Below, piece by piece: positions 11,470 to 22,439 of a stretch of 64,000 nt of DNA. Source of the stretch: Codonopsis lanceolata (Eukaryota > Streptophyta > Magnoliopsida > Asterales > Campanulaceae); contig CM028382.1 in NCBI GenBank assembly GCA_013146195.2, positions 117,441,023 to 117,505,022 on the forward strand, in the 5' to 3' direction. A model generated the notes under the pieces. It made no database searches, was not told where the DNA came from, and saw nothing but the letters and a program-made list of their open reading frames with translations. The position numbers and the translations under genes were made by a program. The number at the start of each line of letters is the position of its first letter. Within the stretch, counting starts at the first letter, position 1.

Positions 11470-13417
11470 ACGCTGTCAGTCTTCCTGAAAAGGGTGTTGG
11501 AAAAAAGAAGCAGCAGAGTAGGGCTACGACACAAAGTTCTTTAGTTGCAACTCAATCGGCCTAGGGAACTTCAGCCATCAAAGAACAATCCGAAGAGGCT
11601 CAATTTTCCTTGCCAGAAGTTACTGAAAGGTCAACTGAGCTGGTTTCTCAAAGCAATCCAGTTAGTAAGGATAGTAGTACAAAAAAGAGATCAGAGCGGT
11701 GGAGTATCCATTCATCAAGGCAAGAAGGTATTGAGGAGGTTTTTGCTGAAACCTCCATTGTAGAGGAAGACAAAGGTGGGGCATCAGCTTCGAGATCTAA
11801 GAGGTTTAAAATTGACGGGGGAGAGAAAGATAAGGATATATCTGTGAGGAAACAAAGAGGAGACCCTGTTTTTTAAAAATTCCCACTCGAAAAATCATCT
11901 AAGCATTTTACTCGAAGTGCCACCAAATGTGAGAATAAAACTGAATTGTGTCAACTCGAAACGTCTGCCTGGAAAAAGAAGTTGCAGATTGGGTCAACGC
12001 CACCAAAGTTGGTTGTGGATGGAGATTCAGGCGGTAATGGACCACCTTGTATAGATGTTGATTGGTACACCGGCAGCCCTAAAGTTATTAAAGATAGAAG
12101 TTCCAAAAAAAGCTTAAACTCCAGTAGGAGTACTTGTTCTTCAAAGCAAGATGGAGTGCAGGAGGTCCATGCTAAAACCTTTGATTTAAATGAAGCCAAA
12201 GGTCAGTCATCATCTTCAAAATCTGGAAACTTTCAAACTTATGACAGACAGGAGCTTGCAGAGATTTCTGTTAGGAAGGAAAGGGGAGACCTTATTTTTG
12301 TAGATGTGGCCGTTGAGGTTGAGTGTGCTCATACTACTGAAGAATCTTTGAGAAGGTTAACACGCAGTCCCTTCAAAAGTGAGAAATATGCAGCAGCCAA
12401 TCTTACTGTTAGAAAAAAGAAGTTTCAGAACAGGTCAGCGACGCCAAAGTTGGAAATGAAAATGCCATCAACTGACAAAAATTCAACTATTAGTGGATTA
12501 GTAAATGTTGATGATGCTTAGCTGTCTTTGCCGGAAGTTATGGGAACTGCAAGTGGTCCAGCTAGGGAAGTGATTAATGAAAGTAGTTCCGAGTTGAGAA
12601 AGAAGGTAAATAGTATTGCTCATGTAACAAAGCAAGATGGTACACGGAGGTATATGCCCAAACTTCCAACATAAGAGAAGGTAAAGATCAGACATCAAAT
12701 TTGGAGGAAAAGTTAGCTTCAAAATCTGAGAGGTTGCAGATCGATGACATAGAGAAGGAAAGAGTGGTTTCCATCAATGAAACTATGATCACGGAGAAGG
12801 TGATTATTCCTAGAGATGAACCTTTGCATGCAATTAATGCATTAGTAACAATTACTCATGTTTCCGAGTTGGGATTGCCAAACTCTGAAATGGAAGTTCC
12901 CTTAGAAGAGGGAACTTCTGCCCACTGTATATATATTGTGCCAGAAGTTTTAGAAAGTGCAGTTGAGCGCTCAATTGAGATTGAGCTTACTTCTGGTCAA
13001 GAATCTGTTAGACAGTTTACAGGTACTACTGCTACGAGCAAGTCAGAATCACCAAATTTGAAAATGGCAGTTCAATTAGAAGAGGGCACTTCAGCCCTTG
13101 AAGGAGCATCTAGTACAGCTGACGTGCCAGAAGTTTCAGGAGGGGCAACGGGTCTAAATTTATGCAGTAGTGACAATTTTTTTGAGGATAATAGTTCCAA
13201 TATAAAAAAGAGAAGCTACCTGAAACAAACCTATTATAATAGAATGCCACAAAGCAGTATCTTAACAAAGCATCACCAACAAGTACAGACGAAACCCAAT
13301 GTGACAAAAGTTGCTTTTGTGTACCTCTTGGTACTGTTGGCTCCAAGGAGGCTTTCCAGTAGCCATCTCAATTACCATACATCTAACACTTCATATGGCA
13401 GAAGAGCTACAAGGTAA
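11470..13417 (+). pseudogene. Lysine/serine-rich repeat protein of unknown family (broken)
   Basis: A chain of open stretches on the plus strand (11545-11876, 11946-12521, 12701-13417) separated by stops at about 11874 and 12519-12521 and near 12673. The protein is hydrophilic, rich in K, R, S and E. It contains three imperfect units spaced roughly 470 bp apart, recognisable by SLPEV, a serine-rich stretch, SKSG/SKSERLQ-type lysine-serine segments and ISVRKxRGD. A related segment TRSPFKSEK/RSATPKLE recurs. Low complexity and basic clusters suggest a nuclear protein. I do not recognise the family. It could be part of a captured host gene or an element-specific accessory gene; the stops argue it is dead. 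Confidence 0.4.
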
Positions 13418-13832
13418 TTAGAAAGAAAAGGTAAGAATGTGTGAGCACCATAAGGATGATCAAGACTTAACAGCTTTTTAATTAAATCAAGAAATGCTTA
13501 CGAAATTACAAGAACTCAACCAACATCAGTTTATATAAAAATGTCTGAGCAAAAGACAGAAGCACCCAACTATCACCTATTTTTAGTTAACATAGATTAT
13601 AGATAACAGTCTTGCACATATGTATACTCTCCAGCCATTCTAGTGAAAGATTACTCAAGAAAGAATGAAGCAAGGCAACTACGTTTCCTACAATATAAAA
13701 ATCATGTGACTGGATCAGAGCTCTTGTCAAAAACTGAAATGCAACAAAGAGATAGATGAATAGAAAAAATGTGAGTGTTGGCCATACTACTCCAAAAAAG
13801 AGTGAGCTGAGTGGGCGGAATTCGGAATTTAC

Positions 13833-14239
13833 CTTCCAAACCAGATAATATTGTGAATTCCTAAGTGCAGAAACATGGATGCTTGCACCCATTGCTTTTT
13901 CACTGTTCATTTGAATGAAGCCTGAGCACAATAGATTGTAGCAATGCTATCAAGGCTGCTATTTCCCTTTAACCCTAAGGCAGCATATAATGATTTACTT
14001 TACACCTAAGGCACTCATAAAAACATAACCATAAATGAAGAGAAACCGCGGAAGAAACTAGCAAAGGACAAAATCATACTAACACAGAGTTGAGAAACAA
14101 TTTACCTGTTTCAATATGGTGTAATGAGCATTTAGAGCACTAGAATAACGTCTGGGTGCTCCAGCTAGCATTTTACCTTCAGCTTGAAATCGATTTTTTA
14201 CAAGACCGGTTGGATTAGCCACTACAATTGCTACATCAC
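13833..14239 (-). pseudogene. Two exon-like pieces of an unidentified gene
   Basis: Minus-strand exon 14239-14106 sits between an AG acceptor (TCATCAACAG) and a GT donor and encodes GDVAIVVANPTGLVKNRF and, further on, APRRYSSALNAHYTILKQ. Exon 13921-13833 sits between GTGCTCAG and a GT donor and encodes FIQMNSEKAMGASI and NSQYYLVWK. Joining them directly does not keep the reading frames seen in each exon, so either a piece is missing or the gene is broken. The clean splice borders and non-random protein suggest real exons of a captured host gene. I cannot name the family. Confidence 0.45.
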
Positions 14240-14299
14240 CTGTTGATGAGAAAGTTGATGACTTTAAAACACACAAATAAATAGCAAATGCTCTCACAG

Positions 14300-17200
14300 T
14301 TTCCTCTGGGCGTGAGGGAGATGTACTCTTCTTTTGTTGGAATTCTTAGAGAGATGTGTATGTGTGTGTGCGTGTGATTTGGATCAGAAAGAACGGACAA
14401 AGAAAATACTACTTACCTATTATCAGAGTAGCAAGAATATTCTGAAATAAAGAAACATCTCCGACATAATTACTTCCAGTGGCCAAGGCAGATTAATGCA
14501 ATTTAAATGTATATTTGCAACATGTAGGTCTGCATGCTATTAAACCGAATCATTACACAAAAGAATGTTTCAAAGAAAAATATGAGGATAGGAGAGAATA
14601 TGCCAAAGATAATGATTCGCGAGATTTAAGAAATATGTATCATACCTTGCAGTGTAGAAGCTCAAGTATAGTGGCAACTAAAGGACTCAATGATTCCACA
14701 GTCCTGCTTCCTTATGACAAAATAAATTAGCATTTCATTTACGTGATCGAGAACATGATTCCCTTATAACTATGGTCATCAACATTGAATCTCTTGGTTG
14801 CATAATGAAATTAAGTATTACCTAACTTCAGTAGATCTTAGCATCTCTTGTTTCTCAATAAAACTGAGAGCTATCTCTAGCATGCCCAAACAAAAGTATG
14901 ACTTGGACATCAGGTTCTACCTCCACTAATTTGATAAGTTCATGCCATCCACAACAACATTATTTTCAGAAAAATCAAGAGTTAACTCACACAAATAGAG
15001 GACAATAAGTTGAGTTGAATAGAGTTGATCATTTTTAGATGAGGAAACATATCACTGAAAGAGAGGTTTACCCAAACAAAAGAAAATATGATGTTCTGTC
15101 TCCCTGCTTGTTGTGGTATGCCCTTAACGAACAAGAGAACAATAATAAAACAAAAAACTAACTGCGGAGGATTGATTACTCTTGCAAAACAATAATCTAT
15201 AAGATAAGCAATATCTATGCTGCTAATTTCCTTAAAAATTCACTATTGCAGACAAAAGAAAGTGTTATGCTTATTCAGGTTTCACTCAGTTTCCTTTAAG
15301 AATGGAAAACAATATATTGCTGCTTTTCACTCGCTTTACATTACTCACAAGAAGATTTATAATTTATTAAAACATTACTTGAGAGTTTCCTTAAGTTATT
15401 TCCAGAAAGCATTTTCCTCGAAACAAGCAAAGCCTGATATTCACGTTGCAAATGTAGATTGGACCATATATCACTACAACTTCTTTAGGATCAAGAGCAC
15501 AATGCAATTACAGCCCAAAAAGGCTTCAATTTCAAGCAGAAAGCAAAGAAAAGAAAGGATGCATTTCAAATATGAAAATTTGGTAGCACTCACCTTCTAC
15601 CAAATTTCATATTTTGATAGATTGGCATAGGAGCCACTTTGCCAGCACCACTAACCAGATTCCAAAACTGAGTTATCTATGGCATAGTTAAAAAAAAAAA
15701 AGAGCTTATACTTGCTGCTAAGGCTGCTCACTAGCTGTAAAATTACCTTCATCCGTACTGCAAAAACTTTCTCGTGGGAATATTACATCAGGGTCAAGCT
15801 TTTCTTGCAAGGGAAAGAACAAAAGCCATACTGTTTATAAGCGTAAAACAAGCAGAAGTTCAGATAAATATAAATTTCTGATAAAACATGAAGTCAAATG
15901 GTATTTCCAATAATATGTCAAACTACAGTCAAATGATTTGGTTTCACCTTGTATAGCAATGGAACACCCTGCCAGAACAGACCACAATCATATCTTCAAA
16001 TTATATATATATATATATATATATATTATTTGAAGATATGATTATTAGATCTTCTTAGGTTAGTGCTTGTATGTCCTCGTAACCTCCCATATTTTAAGAC
16101 TATGCAATGACCTATGACTCAAAAGCCAAAAAGTATGTGCAAAAACTTTAGAGAAATTCATAGGAAATTTGAGAGAAATCAATGGTATTATAGAAACTAT
16201 AAGGCTTAAAATCACTATGGAGATCAGTCACATCCAGTCAACAATTAATGGGTAAAGAAATTAAAAAATTATGGGCAGAAGCCTAAAAAATCAATAAGAG
16301 AGCATTCATATTTTTGTCCAAAGAGATACACGTGCACATGATGTCTTCCCAGTACCTGCATTGAGAATTCATATTGGGTTAGGCAGCTTGGCAGCCCATA
16401 CAGCTCCAGAAGGTCAAAGTGCGCAAAAAAAAAAAAAACTCACTAGCGATGGAAGGCAAGATGATGCTATCATGGAGGAAAATAGTTGCTACAACACAGA
16501 TATTGAAATTTGTACTTACGATCTAATGATTATATGAAACCATAACTGGATTCCCATCGGGCATTGGAATACAATTCAATGTTTTTTCCTTCGGATAATA
16601 AAATAGATCTTTATGTTTTGTTTGCGATTTTTATGAACTCTGCAGTCAAATCAACTTTTTGCAATAATTGATACGCTTTCTGCTGCCAGTATTACAAAAA
16701 TGCGCAAACGGAAGAGTCGTCATCGGCAACTTCTTCTAATAAGTAGGACATACACTATAGCAAAAAAAATGATGATTGCTATACACAAACATGTTTTCCT
16801 GGATATGAGAAGATTACATCCTAAAAATGTTATGTATCTAGACTACATTACTTCAAAGAATCAATAGTGGATCAAATTTGAAGTGCTTCTAGACACCCTA
16901 ATCTCATACTCACTTCACATAAACAAGTTCTCATAGTGCTAACTGATGTAAATTTCAAAAACTGTAGTTGGATTAGACCTTTGTGAATAGGTATACTTAA
17001 AGGCTCTTGCTACTAAAGCTACACTAGCTGAAGGCCAACAACGAAAGCATGCAAACTTAGTCTTTGGACCAGAGGAGTCATATAAACAAGTTCACATACA
17101 TTATGAAAAATATTCATGATACTTTATAATGAGAAAATGTCACTAGTACAAATAAACGAGAAATTAAATGAAAACTAACATATCCAACTAGAGGCTAAGA

Positions 17201-17524
17201 GTTGTTCCATACATTGAAGTGATTTCTGTCAACCCAAATTTCACTTGAACAGGCGAGAGTCCACATATACACTAAGAAACCATATGGTCACAGCCTGGGG
17301 AAGGAGAGGAGGAGGCTAGGTCATCAAAGAAATAGTCAAAGGTTAGCCTTCAAATCCACCAAAATAGTCAATTAAAAAAAACTCAAATGGCCAATAAAAG
17401 TTGAAATTGAAAAAAGCCAATGACAGTTAGCTAGGAAAATAAATTAGGGTTCATAGTTAATTAGAGATCAATCTTACCTAAACAAAAAATTGCAGTTTGC
17501 GAAAAGTCCAAGAGAGGCTGGGAG
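14300..17524. other. Interior of CACTA-like element without recognised gene
   Basis: AT-rich, intron-like sequence. Apart from the hairpin at 15986-16043 I see no coding homology; the open frame at 15217-15630 (+) has intron-like composition and no recognisable domain. Confidence 0.5.
15986..16043. repeat. (AT)n hairpin with perfect 16-bp arms
   Basis: AATCATATCTTCAAAT and its exact inverse complement ATTTGAAGATATGATT flank about 26 bp of alternating AT. The whole 58 bp can form a cruciform. Likely an AT microsatellite grown inside a small palindrome. Confidence 0.85.
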
Positions 17525-17529
17525 ACTTC

Positions 17530-18817
17530 TGATCGATGTATTTTATACGTCAATTTTATATGCTTCTATGACTTAAATTATGTTATTTCACGAGGCTTTT
17601 GGCTACTGATATGCGTTTTCAGTGAGTTTTGTGAGTTTCAGGGTTTTTAGTGAAAATATGCAAAGCACAAGGCTTTTATATGCAAATTCCAAAAAGGGTC
17701 CAAGATAAAAATAGAAGAAGAAAAGAAGAAATTACATGCTGGAGACCTTGCGGTCGCAAGGTGTTCCAGACCTTGCCCCCGCAAGGTGGATAGTAGATCA
17801 AGCAAATCAAAGCCTGGAATTCAGAGGACCTTGCGGACGCAAGGTGCCCCAGACCTTGCGACCGCAAGGTGGTCAGAATGCGAAAAAGTTGTGTTTTCAC
17901 TGGAGATTCGATTGCAATACAACTCTTTGGTATAAATAAGAGTTGGGAGCCAAAGCCTAGGATATAGAGAAACGGCTGGAAACAGTTTTGTATAGCTTTA
18001 GAATAGATTTTAGGTTGTATAACATATTTAGATTGTGTAATTACAAGTATTGAAGATCAGATCATGTCTCCATTCATCTCCATGTGTTGTTCATTGTCTA
18101 TGATGAACTAAATCATCACTAATCTAGGAGGTGGGAGGTAACTTGTATCGAATTTATGTTTTAATTCATATTTATGTTCATTCAATTCTTGTTGATTGTG
18201 GTGTTTATCAATCTCTCTATTATTTCTCTTTGAACAAATGAATGTAATCGCAAATAATAAAGGCCTAGAGGTGCGGATAACTGCATGACCAATGTGCATA
18301 TGTCGTACACTGGCTCACCATCACAATAAATTGGACCTATCGATGCTGGATGCATGAGAGTGATAAGTTAGGACCAGGTTCATACATGACCTAGGTGACA
18401 GATAGATCATATGTTCTTGTGCTTAGAATATAAAATGGATGAATGTTGCGGGGATGGAGGCTGAACCAATAATTCAACAGACTATATCTATCTTTCGTGA
18501 ACGAACCCAAGAAATTGAATGATAATTATTTTGAATTAAACATAGAGGAGATGCAAGTGAAACCCGAATCCTAGATTGCCATCTACCATAAGATCTTCAT
18601 AACCTGTAATTGCTGCTAATTAGTTAAGCACCTAAATAATAATAATAATTTAGAGTAGAATAATTATAAAAACCCCCCCTTAAATTAATAATTTGCTATC
18701 AATAAATTGTACTATCTGTGATCTCTTGTCTATGTGGGTTCGACCCTTGCTTCCAATACTATTCTATAATAGTCTTGTCCACTTGCAAGGAAAATAATTA
18801 AAATAAGACATCGATCA
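17530..18817. mobile_element. Solo LTR of a retrotransposon (probably Gypsy), 1288 bp
   Basis: Starts TGATCGATGT and ends with the exact inverse ACATCGATCA. The 5-bp duplication ACTTC is present on both sides (17525-17529 and 18818-18822). A TATA-like GTATAAATAAG lies near 17931. Near the right end the stretch GTGGGTTCGACCCTTGCTTC resembles the 3' end of plant Gypsy LTRs. No internal retroelement DNA is left, so this is the product of LTR-LTR recombination. It lies inside the CACTA-like element and therefore inserted after it (or moved with it). Confidence 0.88.
17745..17872. repeat. Palindromic ACCTTGCGNNCGCAAGGT array in the solo LTR
   Basis: Four units of ACCTTGC(G/C)..CGCAAGGT, each itself an inverted repeat, lie in two pairs (near 17747, 17772, 17830 and 17853). 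They sit about 60-180 bp upstream of the TATA-like box, where an LTR enhancer would be. Confidence 0.7.
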
Positions 18818-18829
18818 ACTTCCATATGA

Positions 18830-19250
18830 TAGGAGGATACCATGAGAGGGAGAGAGAAATCGCAGACCATGGTTCTTGTCTATGGTCTTCATGTCTGTCT
18901 TCACTTCCTCTTCCTTCACTTCCTCTTCTGAAATCCCTCATGGTAGCTTCCACCCTCGCTGCCAGCAACAACGCAGAAAAGGCACAAACAAAAAATAGAA
19001 AAAATTGAAGGAATTGAAGGATGCAAAGTCGACAACCTGAGAGCACTAGAGAAGGAACGAAAGAGATTTAGGGTTTCATTGGGCGTATTTGATCTGGTAA
19101 GGTTTAGAGAGAAGAAACGATGAAAGGGGCCGAAGTCTGAAAGATGAGAAGGGCGAAGAGAGGGATCAGGGGTTTGGGGATTTTGACTTTTGGAAGGAAT
19201 TTCCACTGTTATTTACCACGCAAAAGGGCTGGTAGCCGGAGGGGAAAATT
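18830..19250 (-). other. Possible captured 5' leader region (minus)
   Basis: Read on the minus strand from 19250, the sequence is CT-rich with plant 5'-leader character (for example GAAACCCTAAATCTC near 19070). The 96-residue open frame (19206-18916) is a serine/proline-rich sequence with no family I know. It may be the first exon or leader of a host gene captured just inside the right end of the CACTA-like element. Confidence 0.25.
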
Positions 19251-19279
19251 TTCATTCAAAGACAGAACAATGTTTATGT

Positions 19280-19450
19280 CCACAAACGTTGTGAAACAGA
19301 ACAACGTTTCTTTAAAAACGTTGTAAAACACTCCAGAATCACAACGGTTTTTTCAAAAACGTTGTCAAATAAATGGTTAAAACAACGTTTAATTAAAAAA
19401 CGTTGTCTAAAACCAACTTTTAATAACGTTTGTCTAAAAACGTTGTAAAT
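19280..19450. repeat. CACTA right subterminal repeats
   Basis: Five or six paired units of ACAACGTTT...AAAACGTTGT in inverse order to the left block, ending in the decayed right terminus. Confidence 0.75.
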
Positions 19451-19739
19451 GCTCTTTTTTGTTAACATTTGTTATCTTATTAGTTGGTTTTTCATTTTCA
19501 CCGCATATCAATATCTAGTTTCTTCAAAAAGAGACCTACGGCTACATGTAATGACCTGACAACCATAAACACTTTATACTATTAAAAAACTTTTAATGTC
19601 TTCGAACAAACTTAAATTTTTTTCGCCCTACAAATAAAATCTGAACTCAAATAAGTTCTTCATTTTGAATGCTTACTTTTATTAAATTATATTTGTATTT
19701 ATGAATAAATAAATTTTTGATAAGAAAATAAGCTAAAAT

Positions 19740-20250
19740 AAAAAATAACAAAATTATTTTAGTAACCTCAGTTTAAATTGTTTTTTGTTTTATTGACTCT
19801 GTAACTATTATTTTTGTTCCATCAAATATTTTTATTTTACTAACATATTTTTTTTAACTTTTTTATAAGTATTTTTTAAAAAAATTTGTTCCGTAAATTA
19901 TTTTATTTTACTAACCTTCACATTAAATTATTTTTGCTTTGTTGATTCTGTAACTTATATTTTTATAGTGGCTTGTTCCATAATTTTTTTTTACTAACCT
20001 CTTATATTTTTGTTTTCTTGACTCCGGAACTATTATTTTTGTTTTAGTTACTATTTTTTTTAGTTTAAAGAGAGAAAAATGTTTAAACATAATTAAAATA
20101 GAGGGAATGGTGGTGATGATAGAGAAAATATGGATAAGACATGAGAGAGAAAGAGAAATACAACCAGAAGAGAGAAGATATGAGAGGGAAAGAGTGGAAT
20201 GATAACTCAAAAGTCAAAAATTCAAAAGTGTGATTTTGGAGGGAGAAATA
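19740..20250. repeat. Dispersed AT-rich repeat, copy B, ending in a (TA)n tract
   Basis: Closely related to copy C (26294-26765): shared landmarks are GTAACTATTATTTTTGTTCCATC, a block GTTTTCTTGACTCCGGAAC, GTTTAAAGAGAGAAAA, a purine-rich stretch with GGTGGTGATGA, AACTCAAAAGTCAA, and a GAAATACATC/GAAATCTACC end. In copy B the (TA)n tract at about 20263-20325 follows directly. Probably a non-autonomous element; no ends resolved. Confidence 0.6.
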
Positions 20251-20259
20251 CATCTTTGT

Positions 20260-20327
<68 letters not shown>

Positions 20328-20456
20328 TAGGAGCAAGAGCGCCCATATATATATGCTTAAATAATTTAAAATTTTAATCCAAATTGATTCTTTACTAGGA
20401 TATATTTCCAACTATTAAATATCGAGTAAGTCTCCTGTAAGTATGACGAATCTATC

Positions 20457-20918
20457 TGATCACGCCAAAAATGTGGTGATCTTGTCGTGTCGTGTCCGGG
20501 GTACCGAAAGTGACGTCGTGTTAGTGTCGCCGGAGTTGTGGTCCGGCAGTGGTCGTCGCGGTAGGATATCCGGCATGTAATGTCTGTAAAATAAAGCACC
20601 GTGAGTGGGTGGGGGTATCCCCACAAACCCTCAGGTGTGATAATCAGTATATGTTGTATATGATACATGGAAAGAGAAAGTGGAGATAGTGTATGTATGT
20701 AAATGGCGGGAGAGAGAGAGATGAAGGGGCTGATCCTCCCTATGGGGTAGTCTCCCCATATTTGTACTAATGGGTTCTTCACACAATTGGGCTTGGGCCC
20801 TCACTTGGATACGGGCTTGGACCTCCTTCCGGGTATGGGCTTGTCCCATTCTTCTAAGTATGTTTTTGGGGTACTCTTTTAGGCTACCTATTCGGGCCCT
20901 ATATTTTGGTGCACTTCA
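20457..20918 (-). repeat. LTR of the non-autonomous element (3' LTR on minus strand)
   Basis: 462 bp, direct repeat of 25832-26293. Carries the GAGAGAGAGAGATGAAGGGG stretch and a run of GGGCTTG(G/T) motifs. Open frames of 138 and 72 residues in both copies are LTR shadows. Confidence 0.9.
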
Positions 20919-21136
20919 GTAGCTCCCTACTCCTTAGTAAGGAGTATAATCTGCTTGTAGTTTTTTCTTGTGACGCTGAGGGTTTTGAGATTTTTGCTTT
21001 GAATTTGAAAAGAGTTTATGTAACTGACTTTTTAACCTTGGCGGGTGAACTTTGTGTATAATTGATCCTTGATAGGCAAATCAGACCTCGGCTGGAAGAA
21101 TATGTATGAAAATAAGATATGTAGTCCCTGGCATAA

Positions 21137-21430
21137 GGCCATAATAAGATTTATCCTGGCGTGACGAGGACCTTCAAGAAAGCGAGCCATAAGGCCGTAA
21201 TAAAATTTATCATCAGTGTGATGAGGACCTTCAAGAAAGCGAGCCATAAGGTCATAATAAGATTTATCCTCGGCATGGCGAGGACCTTCCAGAAAGCGAG
21301 CCATAAGGCCATAATAAGATTTATCCTCAGCATGGCGAGGACCTTCCAGAAAGCGAGTCATAAGGCTATAATAAGATTTATCCTCGGCATGGAGAGGACC
21401 TTCAAGAGAGCGAGCCATAAGGCCATAAAA
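21137..21430. repeat. Tandem array, 57-bp unit, five copies
   Basis: GAGGACCTTC recurs at about 21166, 21223, 21280, 21337 and 21394, so the period is 57 bp. Because 57 is a multiple of three, several frames stay open across it on both strands. Confidence 0.9.
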
Positions 21431-21589
21431 CCGCAAGGTACTGCAAGATAGTGACCTTGAACTGCAGGGTACTGAGAGAGGCACTGGGAGCATGTTTTTA
21501 TGTTTATGCAATGATGAATGAAGGAAGCATGTATTTAGTAACTTGTATATGTGTATGAAATGCTCATGTGGATGCAGTATGTATTTAGA

Positions 21590-22040
21590 GGCATTAGAGC
21601 CTGGCCTCTCCTCGGTTTGGCGAGGAGAATATGTATGAGGCGCTAGGAGCCTGGCCTCTCCTCGGCGTCCCGAGGAGGCAAATAGGTATGAGGCATTAAA
21701 GCCTGGCCTCTCCTTGGCAAACGAGGAGGCCAATAGGTCTCACCTCGGCAAGCAAGAAGGAAAATAGGTATGAGGCGCTAGGAGCCTGGTCTTTCCATGG
21801 CAAGCCAGGAGGCCAATAGGTCTCACCTCGGCAAGCAAGGAGGAAAATAGGTATGAGACGCTAGGAGCCTGGTCTCTCCTTGGCAAGCAAGGAGGCCAAT
21901 AGGTCTCACCTCAGCAAACAAAAAGGAAAATAGGTATAAGGCGCTAGGAGCCTGGTCTCTCCTTGGCAAGCGAGGAGGCCAATAGGTCTCACCTCGGCAA
22001 GCAAGGAGGAAAATAGGTATGAGGCATTAGAGACCCCAAA
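21590..22040. repeat. Tandem array, 83-bp unit
   Basis: GGAAAATAGGTAT recurs at about 21759, 21842, 21925 and 22008, giving an exact 83-bp period. A more degenerate left part begins near 21590. Each unit has AGGAGCCTGG and CACCTCGGCAAGC. Confidence 0.9.
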
Positions 22041-22439
22041 TAAAGTGACCTTGAACCGCAAGGTACCAAGAGAAATGTCTGTGTCGACCTGGAGTGAGAT
22101 ATATAGCTCATGTCGAGCGTAGCCGCAAATGGTGATAAAAGCATGATGGACGCTAGTGGAGAGTAACGTGCTAAACACTCGTAGAAGCTCGTGCCGAGTG
22201 TAACTGTGATGCCGAGCTGGAGCACAATATGAAGATCATGCCGAGTGTAAACTGGAGCAGGGAGCATAAGCGCAGGTAGGCGCGGTGTACAACTCGACCG
22301 CGAGTAGACTTCGAGCGGGAGGACAAGGTAGAGCTCAGCCCTGAGTAAACTCGAGTGGGGAGTATAATGTAAAGCTCGACGTGCACATGTATGAAATATA
22401 ATTCGCAGCTCCAGCATAGGCGTGAGCGTAGTGTGCTCG

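Larger units (their letters stand above)
9508..19462. mobile_element. CACTA-like (En/Spm) DNA transposon, about 9.95 kb, no transposase seen
   Basis: The left end starts CACTACAACAAAAAAAAGG, the classic CACTA terminus. It is followed by a block (9530-9895) of short inverted units of the type ACAACGTTTT...AAAACGTTGT, the usual CACTA subterminal repeats. The same units return at 19280-19450, and the sequence there ends GTAAATGCTCTTTTTTGTT, the inverse of the left end without its last bases (expected GTAGTG). The right terminus is therefore decayed or truncated and its limit approximate. Inside are broken pieces of several host genes and a solo LTR. I found neither a TNPD-type nor a TNPA-type transposase, so this looks non-autonomous. 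Confidence 0.75.

Noticed and set aside
20083..20346. Membrane-like open frame with Ile-Tyr repeats
   Set aside because: It is the (TA)n microsatellite read in frame.
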